Assembly (NCBI GenBank): GCA_900129595.1
Contig: FQWG01000027.1
Location: forward strand, 1-64,000
Reading direction: 5' to 3'
Length of the DNA: 64,000 nt
From: Flavobacterium frigidimaris
GTDB taxonomy: Bacteria > Bacteroidota > Bacteroidia > Flavobacteriales > Flavobacteriaceae
Of the stretch, positions 17,429 to 25,918 are shown piece after piece (the stretch's first letter is position 1; each line of letters begins with the position of its first letter). Both the position numbers and the translations under genes were made by a program. Under the pieces are notes generated by a model. It saw nothing but the letters and a program-made list of their open reading frames with translations, searched no databases and was not told where the DNA came from.

Positions 17429-19843
17429 ATGATAAAAGAAAAAAGCAATACTACACTAACATTTGAAGATTTCAAAACTGAGGTATTGAACGACTACAGA
17501 ATTGCAGTAACCAGCCGCGAATGTAGCCTTTTAGGTCGTAAAGAGGTATTAACAGGAAAAGCCAAATTTGGAATTTTTGGTGACGGAAAAGAGGTACCAC
17601 AGCTTGCTATGGCAAAATCCTTTAAAAACGGGGATTTCCGTTCCGGATACTATCGCGATCAAACTTTTATGATGGCTATTGGAGAATTATCTCCAAAACA
17701 ATTTTTCGCAGGTTTATATGGTCACACTGATTTAGACTTTGATCCAATGTCTGCCGGAAGACAAATGGGCGGACACTTTGTCACCCACAGTTTAAACGAA
17801 GACGGATCCTGGAAAGACTTAACAAAACAAAAAAATTCAAGCGCAGATATATCACCTACAGCAGGTCAAATGCCAAGATTACTGGGATTGGCACAGGCAT
17901 CAAAAATTTACAGAAATGTTGACGGAATCAAAACCAAAGACAAATTCTCTGTAAATGGAAATGAAATTGCCTGGGGAACTATAGGAAACGCAAGTACCTC
18001 AGAAGGTTTGTTTTTCGAAACCATAAATGCTGCCGGAGTGCTACAAGTACCAATGGTAATGAGTGTTTGGGATGATGAATACGGGATTTCTGTACATGCA
18101 AAACATCAAACTACTAAAGAGAATATTTCAGAAATTCTGAAAGGATACCAACGTGATGAAGATTCGAACGGATATGAAATTTTCAGAGTAAAAGGATGGG
18201 ATTACGCAGAGCTGGTATCAACTTATGAAAGAGCCGCTGCTATTGCGCGAGAAAAACATATTCCGGTTTTAATTCACGTAAACGAATTAACACAACCGCA
18301 AGGTCACTCGACTTCAGGTTCTCATGAGCGTTATAAAAACGCAGAAAGACTGTCTTGGGAAAAAGACTTCGATTGTATTCGTCAGATGCGTTTGTGGATG
18401 ATTGCCATCAACATTGCATCACCTGAAGAACTGGCTGAAATTGAAGCTGAATTGAAAAAAGAAGTTCTGGATGCCAAAAAAGAAGCATGGAATTCTTTTA
18501 TCAATCCAATTATCGAAGACCAAAAAAACCTTATGATTTTATTGGAACAGATTTCTGCTGCCAGTATCAATCACAAAGATAAAATACAAAAATACATTTC
18601 TGAAATCAGCGTTATAAAGTCTCCTTTAAAAAAGGAAATGCTGGTAATCGCCAGAAAAATATTGCGTTTTATAGAAATTCCAAATAGCAAAGTATTATTG
18701 TCTAATTGGATTAAAAACTATATCGAAATTACCCAGCCAAGATTCAGCAGCCATCTGCACTCAGATTCAGATCAAAATGTTTTTTCAGTAGAAAAAGTAC
18801 TTCCTGAATATGCAGATAATGCAAAAGCGGATCAGGATGGCCGAATGATTATTCGTGACAACTTTGATGCGTTGTTTACCAAATACCCTGAAACACTAAT
18901 TTTTGGTGAAGATGTAGGAAACATTGGCGACGTAAATCAAGGTCTGGAAGGCATGCAGGAAAAATACGGAGAACTTCGTGTTGCTGATGTGGGTATTCGT
19001 GAAGCTACAATTATCGGACAAGGAATCGGGATGGCCTTACGAGGTTTGCGACCAATTGCCGAGATCCAATATTTAGATTATTTACTATATGCGATTCAAA
19101 TCATGAGCGATGATTTGGCAACTTTACAATACAGAACTGTTGGTAAACAAAAAGCACCGTTAATCATCAGAACCCGCGGACACCGTCTTGAAGGCATCTG
19201 GCATTCCGGTTCTCCAATGGGAATGATTATCAACGCCATTCGCGGAATCCATGTTTTGGTACCAAGAAACATGACTCAAGCGGCAGGTTTCTACAATGCT
19301 CTTTTAGAGACTGACGAACCGGCTTTAGTAATCGAATGTTTGAATGGATACCGTTTAAAAGAAAAAACGCCGTTAAATTATGGTGAATTCAAAACGCCAA
19401 TTGGTGTCATTGAAACCCTAAAAGAAGGTACAGATATAACATTAGTTTCTTACGGATCAACTTTAAGACTGGTACAGCAAGCTGCAACTGAATTATTAGA
19501 TTTAGGAATTGACTGTGAGGTAATCGATATTCAGTCCTTACTTCCGTTTGACATTAATAAGGATATTGTAAAAAGTATTGCCAAAACAAATCGTCTTTTA
19601 ATCATTGACGAAGATGTTCCTGGAGGAGCCTCAGCTTTTATCCTGCAGCAAATTCTTGAAGAACAAGACGCTTATATACATCTTGACAGTAAACCACAAA
19701 CTCTTGCTGCAAAAGCACACAGACCAGCTTACGGAACTGATGGTGACTATTTCTCAAAACCTTCTGCCGAAGATATTTTCGAAAAAGTCTATGCAATGAT
19801 GAATGAGGTTAATCCTTCTAAATATCCAAATTTGTATCAATAA
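17429..19843 (+). CDS. Branched-chain 2-oxoacid dehydrogenase E1, fused alpha and beta subunits
   Basis: An 804-residue thiamine-diphosphate enzyme. The N-terminal half (about 15-330) is the E1 alpha domain, with the cofactor region GTIGNASTSEGLFFE and the HSTSGSHERY loop. The C-terminal half (about 465-790) is E1 beta, opening FGEDVGNIGDVNQGL and containing EIQYLDYLLYA and the transketolase C-terminal domain. In Bacteroidota alpha and beta are often one polypeptide. The usual reaction is decarboxylation of branched-chain 2-oxoacids and transfer to lipoyl E2, feeding branched fatty acid synthesis and amino acid breakdown. No E2 or E3 gene is next to it. Pyruvate or 2-oxoisovalerate preference is not settled by sequence. 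Confidence 0.9.
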   Translation: MIKEKSNTTLTFEDFKTEVLNDYRIAVTSRECSLLGRKEVLTGKAKFGIFGDGKEVPQLAMAKSFKNGDFRSGYYRDQTFMMAIGELSPKQFFAGLYGHTDLDFDPMSAGRQMGGHFVTHSLNEDGSWKDLTKQKNSSADISPTAGQMPRLLGLAQASKIYRNVDGIKTKDKFSVNGNEIAWGTIGNASTSEGLFFETINAAGVLQVPMVMSVWDDEYGISVHAKHQTTKENISEILKGYQRDEDSNGYEIFRVKGWDYAELVSTYERAAAIAREKHIPVLIHVNELTQPQGHSTSGSHERYKNAERLSWEKDFDCIRQMRLWMIAINIASPEELAEIEAELKKEVLDAKKEAWNSFINPIIEDQKNLMILLEQISAASINHKDKIQKYISEISVIKSPLKKEMLVIARKILRFIEIPNSKVLLSNWIKNYIEITQPRFSSHLHSDSDQNVFSVEKVLPEYADNAKADQDGRMIIRDNFDALFTKYPETLIFGEDVGNIGDVNQGLEGMQEKYGELRVADVGIREATIIGQGIGMALRGLRPIAEIQYLDYLLYAIQIMSDDLATLQYRTVGKQKAPLIIRTRGHRLEGIWHSGSPMGMIINAIRGIHVLVPRNMTQAAGFYNALLETDEPALVIECLNGYRLKEKTPLNYGEFKTPIGVIETLKEGTDITLVSYGSTLRLVQQAATELLDLGIDCEVIDIQSLLPFDINKDIVKSIAKTNRLLIIDEDVPGGASAFILQQILEEQDAYIHLDSKPQTLAAKAHRPAYGTDGDYFSKPSAEDIFEKVYAMMNEVNPSKYPNLYQ

Positions 19844-19861
19844 ATTTAGATTTACATATTT

Positions 19862-19892
19862 AAAAAAAGCTCCAATATTTGGAGCTTTTTTT
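19862..19892. terminator. Bidirectional terminator
   Basis: A 14-bp perfect stem (19862-19875 with 19879-19892, loop tat) with A and T ends lies between the convergent E1 gene and the small membrane protein gene. Confidence 0.9.
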
Positions 19893-19904
19893 ATATCTAA
19901 TTTT

Positions 19905-20384
19905 TTAAGATTCTAATATCTTTTTTACTTCCTTATAATTAAGTATATCCTTAAAAAAAGTAAACGGAGCTCTTCGTGCTGGTAAAGTATTTATCAATAT
20001 TTTTTGTTTTGCAACCTTAACTATTGTGACCTTTTGCCCCCAAGAAAATGAAGATCCACCGGTATAAAATTCTAAAGTTCCATCCCCTTTACGAATTAAG
20101 GTCCACTTATTTTTTTGCAGCAATTTTCCTATTTCATCTGTCGAATAATCTTTTACTAAAATTAACTCTTTGAAACGGCGCTCAGTTTCAATTCTTACAA
20201 CAAAAACAATCAAAATTATTAATCCCCATGACATAAGAAAAGGCCCATCTCTTTCATAATTAGTTATACCAGCATAAATCAATAAAACTGGCATAAATAA
20301 AACAAGATAATTTTCTAGATAATCAAAATAACTAATAGGCCATTTCAATTTTCGAATCACATATTGTTTTGTGTTTTTTTTCAT
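19905..20384 (-). CDS. Small membrane protein of unknown function
   Basis: A 159-residue protein with two hydrophobic segments near the N-terminus (about YLVLFMPVLLIYAGI and PFLMSWGLIILIVFVV) and a basic, soluble C-terminal domain that might fold like a PH domain (ILVKDYSTDEIGKLLQ, EFYTGGSSFSW). No family was recognised. The start was set at 20384. A longer reading (to 20450) would consist only of residues encoded by an interspersed repeat (20392-20452), so it is rejected. It lies directly downstream of kdsB on the same strand. Confidence 0.65.
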   Translation of the reverse strand: MKKNTKQYVIRKLKWPISYFDYLENYLVLFMPVLLIYAGITNYERDGPFLMSWGLIILIVFVVRIETERRFKELILVKDYSTDEIGKLLQKNKWTLIRKGDGTLEFYTGGSSFSWGQKVTIVKVAKQKILINTLPARRAPFTFFKDILNYKEVKKILES

Positions 20385-20391
20385 TAAAATC

Positions 20392-20452
20392 CGTTTTTTA
20401 TCCGTGCTTTCGCGCAAGCGAATCCGTGTCATCCGTGTGCCATTACGCAAAC
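20392..20452. repeat. Interspersed repeat (atccgtgtcatccgtgtgccat family), copy 1
   Basis: Contains tttatccgtgctttcgcgc-aagcgaatccgtgtcatccgtgtgcca. Relatives lie at 25769-25905, 28668-28715 and 29738-29790. It fills the gap between kdsB and the next gene and ends at the kdsB stop codon. Confidence 0.65.
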
Positions 20453-21183
20453 TAAACTCCTAAAATAGCACGAGCCTTTTCTAAATCCTCAGCAGTATCA
20501 ATCCCAATTCCAACATGAGTAGTCTCAACCATTTTAATACGTTTTCCGAACTCCAAATATCTTAGTTGCTCGAGTTTCTCAGAAGCTTCTAAAGATTTCA
20601 TAGGAAGGCTGTAAAAATCTAATAAGGCCTGTTTTCTAAAAGCATAAATTCCAATATGCTGAAAGTAACGAACACCAACACCTTTATCCCTTTGATACGG
20701 AATAACCGAACGGGAAAAATACAACGCAAACTGCGATTGGTCAACCACGACTTTTACATTGTTAGGATTATTGATTTCGTCTTCATTCGTAATCTCACGC
20801 ATTAGAGAAGCCAAATCAATCTTGCGATCTTCATCATCTTTAAAAACAGATAAAACCTGTTCTAAAGGCCCAGCTTCTGTAAAAGGTTCATCACCTTGTA
20901 CATTAACTACAATATCAACATCAAGGCTAAATATAGCTTCAGCAATACGATCACTTCCTGATTCGTGTTCTTTGATGCTCATAATCGCTTTACCTCCATT
21001 CGAAACGATCTCATCAAATATCAAATCCGAGTCGGTTACTACAAATACATCATCAAACAACTTTGTTTCAACCGTTGCTTCATAAGTTCTCAGAATTACA
21101 GTTTTACCTCCAAGATCCTGCATTAATTTAGCAGGAAAACGCGTTGAAGCATATCGTGCCGGAATTACAGCTATTATTTTCAT
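20452..21183 (-). CDS. kdsB: 3-deoxy-manno-octulosonate cytidylyltransferase
   Basis: A 243-residue cytosolic enzyme that activates Kdo as CMP-Kdo for the inner core of LPS. The N-terminal nucleotide-binding motif [15 protein letters not shown] and the metal-binding VNVQGDEPF are intact, as is the VIPYQRDKG region. Length is standard. Its presence shows that the organism makes Kdo-containing lipid A core. Other Kdo genes are not in this window. The stop codon abuts an interspersed repeat. Confidence 0.95.
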   Translation of the reverse strand: MKIIAVIPARYASTRFPAKLMQDLGGKTVILRTYEATVETKLFDDVFVVTDSDLIFDEIVSNGGKAIMSIKEHESGSDRIAEAIFSLDVDIVVNVQGDEPFTEAGPLEQVLSVFKDDEDRKIDLASLMREITNEDEINNPNNVKVVVDQSQFALYFSRSVIPYQRDKGVGVRYFQHIGIYAFRKQALLDFYSLPMKSLEASEKLEQLRYLEFGKRIKMVETTHVGIGIDTAEDLEKARAILGV

Positions 21184-21204
21184 TTAAATTTATTTTTATT
21201 TTTT

Positions 21205-21265
21205 TATTCTTTGCGAGTCTCTGTGAAATCTTTGCGCAACTTTGTGTAATAACTTTTACACAGAG
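21205..21265. repeat. Interspersed inverted repeat (ctttgcgag/ctctgtg family)
   Basis: Reads ctttgcgagtctctgtgaaatctttgcgcaactttgtg, followed by acacagagaatcacg. Arms of the type cttcgcgag/ctttgcg recur at 62437-62564. Confidence 0.5.
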
Positions 21266-21280
21266 AATCACGAAATATTT

Positions 21281-22111
21281 TTACATAATTTTTACTGACG
21301 TCATACTCAAAGAACCGGCTAACAATTTATCATTGAACAAACTCAGTTCTTCTGATTTTTCTTTTAAACCTAAAGTATACAATAAAGGCAAATAATGATC
21401 CGGAGTTGGAATCGCCAATTGTATCGCTTTATTCATTTTTTCGAAATCAATTAAAGGCTGAAAATTTTCGTCGAGCAAATAATTATTGATGGTTTCGCGT
21501 GCTTCGATAGCCCAATCAAAACCGTAATTGTCTTTATCAAAATTCCTGAAATCAACCAAACGAAGATTGTGAACAATATTCCCGCTTCCGATAATTAAAA
21601 CTCCTTTACGGCGCAAAGATTGAAGTTTCCTGGCTAGCTCAAAATGATATTGCCCTGATTTGGTATAATCAATACTCAACTGAATTACGGGAACATTTGC
21701 CTCAGGATATAAGTGTTTAATTACACTCCACGCGCCATGATCTAAACCCCAATGTTCGTCTAAATCGACATTTACGGGTTCTAATATTTTCTTAGTTTCA
21801 ACAGCCAGTTCCGGACTTCCTTTCGCAGGATATTGCACATCAAAAAGTGCTTGCGGAAATCCTCCAAAATCATGGATCGTTCTTGGCATTTGCATGGCAG
21901 TAACTTTGGTTCCGTTGGTAAACCAATGTGCCGAAATGCACAAAATCGCATTGGGCTGAGGCAATGTTTTAGCCAGATTGCGAAAACCCGCCACAAACTG
22001 ATTTTCTTCAATTGCATTCATCGGGCTGCCGTGCCCCAAAAACAAAACCGGCATTTTATCTGTATTCGAAAACGAAGACGAAATCGAATGTAAGTCGTTT
22101 AGTGTTGTCAT
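21281..22111 (-). CDS. ygiD: Extradiol aromatic ring-opening dioxygenase (4,5-DOPA dioxygenase, YgiD type)
   Basis: A 276-residue cytosolic metal-dependent dioxygenase of the LigB/DODA class. The metal ligands are visible in LGHGSPMN, SAHWFTNG and GSGNIVHNLR, and HGAWSVIKHLYP is the family's central motif. The E. coli relative opens the ring of L-DOPA; the natural substrate here is unknown. The start at 22111 gives an N-terminus 16 residues longer than MPVLFLGHG; the shorter start at the internal Met (MPVLFLGHGSP) is possible. Upstream is an inverted repeat (22126-22196). Confidence 0.85.
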   Translation of the reverse strand: MTTLNDLHSISSSFSNTDKMPVLFLGHGSPMNAIEENQFVAGFRNLAKTLPQPNAILCISAHWFTNGTKVTAMQMPRTIHDFGGFPQALFDVQYPAKGSPELAVETKKILEPVNVDLDEHWGLDHGAWSVIKHLYPEANVPVIQLSIDYTKSGQYHFELARKLQSLRRKGVLIIGSGNIVHNLRLVDFRNFDKDNYGFDWAIEARETINNYLLDENFQPLIDFEKMNKAIQLAIPTPDHYLPLLYTLGLKEKSEELSLFNDKLLAGSLSMTSVKIM

Positions 22112-22125
22112 TGTAAATAATTATA

Positions 22126-22196
22126 AACACGAATTTCACAGATTTTCACTAATGCTAAATCTAAAAAAAAATATTTCGTGCTAATTCGTGAAATTA
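22126..22196. repeat. Interspersed inverted repeat (cacgaatttcac family), copy 1
   Basis: Arms of the type cacgaatttcac ... gtgaaatta face each other. The same type, better preserved, is at 36715-36798. Confidence 0.6.
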
Positions 22197-22200
22197 GGTT

Positions 22201-23625
22201 TTACTCCTCAAAACTCTCGTCTTTAAAGCCTATCAAATATAATTTATTTTTGGCACGCGTCATAGCGGTATACAACCACCTGATATAATCACGATCGATT
22301 CCGTTAGGTAAGTACGGCTGTTCTATAAAAACGGTATTCCATTGTCCACCTTGCGATTTGTGACACGTTATGGCGTAGGAGAATTTTACCTGTAATCCGT
22401 TGAAATACTCGTTCTCTTTTACTTTCTGAAATTTCTTGTATTTCGTGGTTTCATTTTCATAATCTTTCATCACCTCTTCATACAAACGATTTGATTCTTC
22501 ATACGTCAAAGACGGAGACTCACTTTTTATAGTATCCAATAACAAAACGGTTTCAAAAGGTTTCTGATCCGGATAATCGACCATTCTGATTTTTACTTTT
22601 GCAAAATTGAATCCGTACAATTCTTTGATTCCGAAGAGTTCCAAAACTTCAATGATATCACCGTTGGCAATGAATCCGGCTTCATCTGTTTCTTTCAACC
22701 AGAAATAATTATTCTTTACCACCATCAGAAAATCACCAACCGAAAGTTCACTTTCCTTAAATAAAATTCGGGTTCTGATCTGTTCATTATACTGATTCGC
22801 CCTTTTATTCGAACGTACAATAAAAGCAGTGTCCTCAATACTGTAATTGCTGTATGCCGAGTTTATAGCGTCCTGAATATCGTAACCATCAGTAAGACGA
22901 ACAATGTCTTTGAACTTTTTTACATTAAACTTAAACTCCGTAATAAAAGTATCTTTTAGCAATTCACGTAATTCAGTGGCATTAAACAAAATACCGGAAC
23001 TTTCTTCCTGACGCATTACTTCATCGAGTTCGATATGTTCGATTTCTTTGTCATAATGAATACCCAGAGTCTGAACATCTAATGCAGGACTTATATCTAA
23101 ATTCACCGGTGGCAACTGCGCTGTATCTCCCAGAAGGATCATTTTGCAGTTAGTTCCGGAATATACATATTGAATCAGATCATCCAGAAGCGATCCGTTA
23201 TCATACAATTTCGAATCTGAATTACTGTCTGAAATCATCGAAGCCTCATCGACGATAAAAATAGTGTTTTTATGTTTGTTTAACTGCTTGGTAAAAGCCA
23301 CGCCTCCACCAGCTGATTTTTTAGGGAAATATATTTTTTTATGAATTGTAAATGCGGGCGTATTCGAATAATTAGCAATCACTTTTGCTGCGCGGCCTGT
23401 TGGCGCAAGCAAGACAAACTTTTTATTGATATCTCCAAGATTGTTTACGATCGTCGAGATCACAGTCGTTTTTCCGGTTCCTGCATATCCTTTCAAGACA
23501 AAAATAGTGTCGTTATGTGTATCTGTTAGGAAAATAGCGATTTTTTGAAAAAAAATATCCTGTTTGTAAGTGGGCGCAAAAGGAAATTGTTTTTGCAAAA
23601 CGCCGTAAAAAAGTGATGAATTCAT
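22201..23625 (-). CDS. RecD/Dda-like superfamily 1B DNA helicase
   Basis: A 474-residue ATP-dependent helicase. Walker A GYAGTGKTT lies near residue 40, the DExx box appears as FIVDEASMI, motif III as LLGDTAQLPPV, and the C-terminal UvrD_C_2 motifs as AITCHKSQGGQW and YTAMTRAKNKLYLIG. The order fits 5'-3' helicases of the RecD2/Dda group, without the long N-terminal part of RecD2. The start was set at Met before NSSLFYG; the longer frame adds 18 hydrophobic residues not expected in a helicase. Likely works in DNA repair or replication restart. Confidence 0.85.
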   Translation of the reverse strand: MNSSLFYGVLQKQFPFAPTYKQDIFFQKIAIFLTDTHNDTIFVLKGYAGTGKTTVISTIVNNLGDINKKFVLLAPTGRAAKVIANYSNTPAFTIHKKIYFPKKSAGGGVAFTKQLNKHKNTIFIVDEASMISDSNSDSKLYDNGSLLDDLIQYVYSGTNCKMILLGDTAQLPPVNLDISPALDVQTLGIHYDKEIEHIELDEVMRQEESSGILFNATELRELLKDTFITEFKFNVKKFKDIVRLTDGYDIQDAINSAYSNYSIEDTAFIVRSNKRANQYNEQIRTRILFKESELSVGDFLMVVKNNYFWLKETDEAGFIANGDIIEVLELFGIKELYGFNFAKVKIRMVDYPDQKPFETVLLLDTIKSESPSLTYEESNRLYEEVMKDYENETTKYKKFQKVKENEYFNGLQVKFSYAITCHKSQGGQWNTVFIEQPYLPNGIDRDYIRWLYTAMTRAKNKLYLIGFKDESFEE

Positions 23626-23713
23626 AAGGAAAAATTGAGATACAAAGAACGGGCTTTTAAATGGCAATGTCAATGTCAATTACAAAAATCAATTACAATT
23701 GAAACGTTTATAA

Positions 23714-23794
23714 ACCATATAAGTAATGTAAGGAATTTAAGTTTTACTTTTATTACGCTCAATTAACATGAACTTAAATCCCTTACATGGTAAA
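23714..23794. repeat. Palindromic interspersed repeat (accatataagt family), copy 2
   Basis: Arms 23726-23743 and 23771-23788 pair with 17 of 18 positions. The outer accat/atggt also pair, but the right arm lacks the ataagta present on the left. Confidence 0.6.
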
Positions 23795-23871
23795 GAAAAT
23801 TTAACCGTATTTTAAAATCCAATTAAAACTGTTTTTCGAAATTGCAATTATAATTGTTCCTTTTTAATTTG

Positions 23872-23879
23872 TAAGTTTG
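23872..23879 (+). promoter_or_regulatory. -7 promoter element for the DUF3822-rsmD pair
   Basis: TAAGTTTG matches TAnnTTTG, 51 bases before the ATG at 23931. Confidence 0.55.
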
Positions 23880-23930
23880 TGGTCGCCTTAAATTCTTTCT
23901 TGTAAAACAGGTAACGAATTGTAAATCAAT

Positions 23931-24752
23931 ATGTCATTGCAAAATACTAACATCACTTCCAAAAATTACAAAAAGCTTTCTATTCAGGTTTCATTGAATG
24001 GATTCTCGTTTTGTTGTTTTGACACCTTAAATAATACGATTACAGCCTTTAATGAAGTCAACTTTGATACCACACAAAAAACATCAAAAATTGAAGAATT
24101 ATATAGTGCTGCTTTCAAAAACTATCCGGAATTAAAAGATACTTACGACGAAATTCTCGTAATTCACAATAACAATCTTTCGACTTTTGTACCTAGTGCT
24201 TTATTCGACGAAAATTTCTTGGGAAGTTATTTACAGTACAATACAAAGGTTTTCGAAACCGATTTTTTTACTTTTGATAAAATTTCAAATTACGAAATGA
24301 ACTCGGTTTACATTCCGTATATCAACATCAATAACTTTTTAATTGATACTGTTGGTTCTTTCGATTACAAACATGTCAACAGTATTTTGGTCGAGAAAAT
24401 TCTGGAAAGTTCAAAAAACAACGACGAGAAAAAAATGGTCGTGAATTTCAATGCTAATCATTTTGAAGTTATTGTAGTTCAAAATCAAAAATTGTTATTG
24501 TTCAATTCTTTTGAATACCAGACTCCGGAAGATTTTCTTTATTATATTCTTTTTACAGCCGAACAATTGAGTTTAAACCCGGAAAGTTTTCAACTTGAAT
24601 TATTAGGTACCATACATCAAAACGATCCGTTTTATGCGATTGCATACAAATACATTCGTCATATTTCATTTTTGGATGTAAGCGCATTACAACAAAAAAA
24701 CAGCTACTCAACTGCACAAAATCAAAAACATTATATCTTATTTCAATCATGA
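23931..24752 (+). CDS. DUF3822-family protein
   Basis: A 273-residue protein with no signal peptide or membrane helix. It resembles DUF3822, a Bacteroidota family with an actin-like ATPase-type fold suggested by the opening LSIQVSLNGFSFCCFD and the region MVVNFNANHFEVIVVQNQ. Function unknown. It overlaps rsmD by four bases (ATGA at 24749-24752), a strong sign of translational coupling. DUF3822 next to RsmD is a usual arrangement in this group as far as I know, which hints at a ribosome-related role. That is inference. Confidence 0.8.
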   Translation: MSLQNTNITSKNYKKLSIQVSLNGFSFCCFDTLNNTITAFNEVNFDTTQKTSKIEELYSAAFKNYPELKDTYDEILVIHNNNLSTFVPSALFDENFLGSYLQYNTKVFETDFFTFDKISNYEMNSVYIPYININNFLIDTVGSFDYKHVNSILVEKILESSKNNDEKKMVVNFNANHFEVIVVQNQKLLLFNSFEYQTPEDFLYYILFTAEQLSLNPESFQLELLGTIHQNDPFYAIAYKYIRHISFLDVSALQQKNSYSTAQNQKHYILFQS

Positions 24753-25351
24753 GAATCATTTCAGGAAAATACAAAGGACGCCGCATTTTTCCGCCAAAAA
24801 ACCTTCCTGTAAGACCAACGACCGACATGAGTAAAGAAGCATTATTTAATGTTCTGAACAATCATTTTAGTTTTGAAGGCTTAAAGGTTTTGGATTTATT
24901 TGCCGGAACAGGAAATATTAGTTTTGAATTCGCTTCACGCGGAAGCGCTCCAATCACATCCGTTGATGGTGATTTTGGCTGTGTAAAATTCATCAAACAA
25001 GTTGCATCAGAATATGATTTTGACATCGCCGCCACAAAAAGTGATGTGTATAAATTTCTGGACAACTCCAGAACCTCTTACGACATTATTTTTGCCGATC
25101 CGCCTTACGGATTAGATCAGGCTGCATTTGAGAAAATTGTTCTGACGGTTTTCGAGAGAGAATTACTGAACGAAGACGGAATGATGATCATCGAACATTC
25201 TAAATATACCAAAATGGAACATTTAAGTAATTTCTCTTTTCAGAAAAATTACGGAGGTTCGTTTTTTAGTTTTTTCGAACTCAACTCAACCGATGATGAG
25301 GAAGAATTGAGCATCAAATTAAACAAAGCTACAGAAGACGACGAAGGTTAA
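24749..25351 (+). CDS. rsmD: 16S rRNA (guanine(966)-N2)-methyltransferase
   Basis: A 200-residue SAM-dependent methyltransferase that modifies G966 of 16S rRNA in the small subunit. The opening MRIISGKYKGRRI, the SAM-binding DLFAGTGNISFEFASRG and the catalytic IIFADPPYGL (DPPY) are all present. An acidic C-terminal tail follows (about 12 residues). The start overlaps the preceding gene by four bases, so the two are translated together. A strong terminator follows. Confidence 0.94.
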   Translation: MRIISGKYKGRRIFPPKNLPVRPTTDMSKEALFNVLNNHFSFEGLKVLDLFAGTGNISFEFASRGSAPITSVDGDFGCVKFIKQVASEYDFDIAATKSDVYKFLDNSRTSYDIIFADPPYGLDQAAFEKIVLTVFERELLNEDGMMIIEHSKYTKMEHLSNFSFQKNYGGSFFSFFELNSTDDEEELSIKLNKATEDDEG

Positions 25352-25375
25352 TTTTCGTTTGAATATAATAAGCTC

Positions 25376-25426
25376 AAATGGAGCGAAATCGAGATTTATT
25401 TAAATTTTCGATTTCGCTCCATTTTT
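25376..25426 (+). terminator. rsmD terminator
   Basis: Perfect 17-bp stem (25376-25392 with 25408-25424, loop of 15) followed by T residues. Confidence 0.85.
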
Positions 25427-25488
25427 TCAATAATTTAAGCTCTAAACTTTAATTTTAACACATAGAAACATAGATTTTTTTTATGCAT

Positions 25489-25641
25489 CTAAAAGAATTC
25501 CAAAAAAAATAAATAAATTTCTTTCTCATAGCCCGCTCTGTGTATTTGAAATAAGTGAATTTCGTCTTGTGCATATCCTGACAACGAAAGCAAGAACAAA
25601 AAGAGAATTAAAAAAAGTTTAAATAGCAAATTAAAGTTCAT
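25489..25641 (-). CDS. Possible 50-residue secreted peptide or truncated gene start
   Basis: The frame opens MNFNLLFKLFLILFLF and has a convincing signal peptide ending LSGYAQ, then only about 24 residues (DEIHLFQIHRAGYEKEI...) before TAG. A signal peptide followed by so little suggests either a small secreted peptide or the 5' end of a gene whose remainder was lost. No recognisable domain. The signal peptide is the only support. Confidence 0.35.
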   Translation of the reverse strand: MNFNLLFKLFLILFLFLLSLSGYAQDEIHLFQIHRAGYEKEIYLFFLEFF

Positions 25642-25768
25642 TTTTAGCTAGGTTTAAAGTTGTAATCCTGCAAAAATGCTTCTAAAAAAAGGTTCCGTAG
25701 GTTAATTGAAGGTTAATGCGCAGTTAATGCGTTTATTATATCATAAAAGCATTATTTTTGAATTGGGA

Positions 25769-25905
25769 ATAGCCCATAGATTTTACGGATTAAACTGGTT
25801 TACACAGGTCAACTATTTTAGAAAACCCACAAAATCTTTGACCTGCGTCACACACAGTAAAAATCCGTGTAAACCTGTTTGATACGCGTCATCAGTGTGC
25901 CATAA
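25769..25905. repeat. Interspersed repeat (atccgtgt...gtgtgccat family), copy 2
   Basis: Left half reads attttacggattaaactgg-tttacacaggtcaa; right half reads agtaaaaatccgtgtaaacctgtttgatacgcgtcatcagtgtgccata. The halves are partly inverted copies (tttacacagg / cc-gtgtaaacc). The right half is close to 20392-20452 and 29738-29790. Confidence 0.6.
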
Positions 25906-25918
25906 CAAAAAACAGCTA

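Larger units (their letters stand above)
25352..25918. other. Intergenic stretch with terminator, one small ORF and repeats
   Basis: Holds the rsmD terminator (25376-25426), a 50-codon minus-strand frame with a signal peptide (25489-25641), and a repeat with partly inverted halves (25769-25905). Nothing else coding is supported. Confidence 0.7.
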
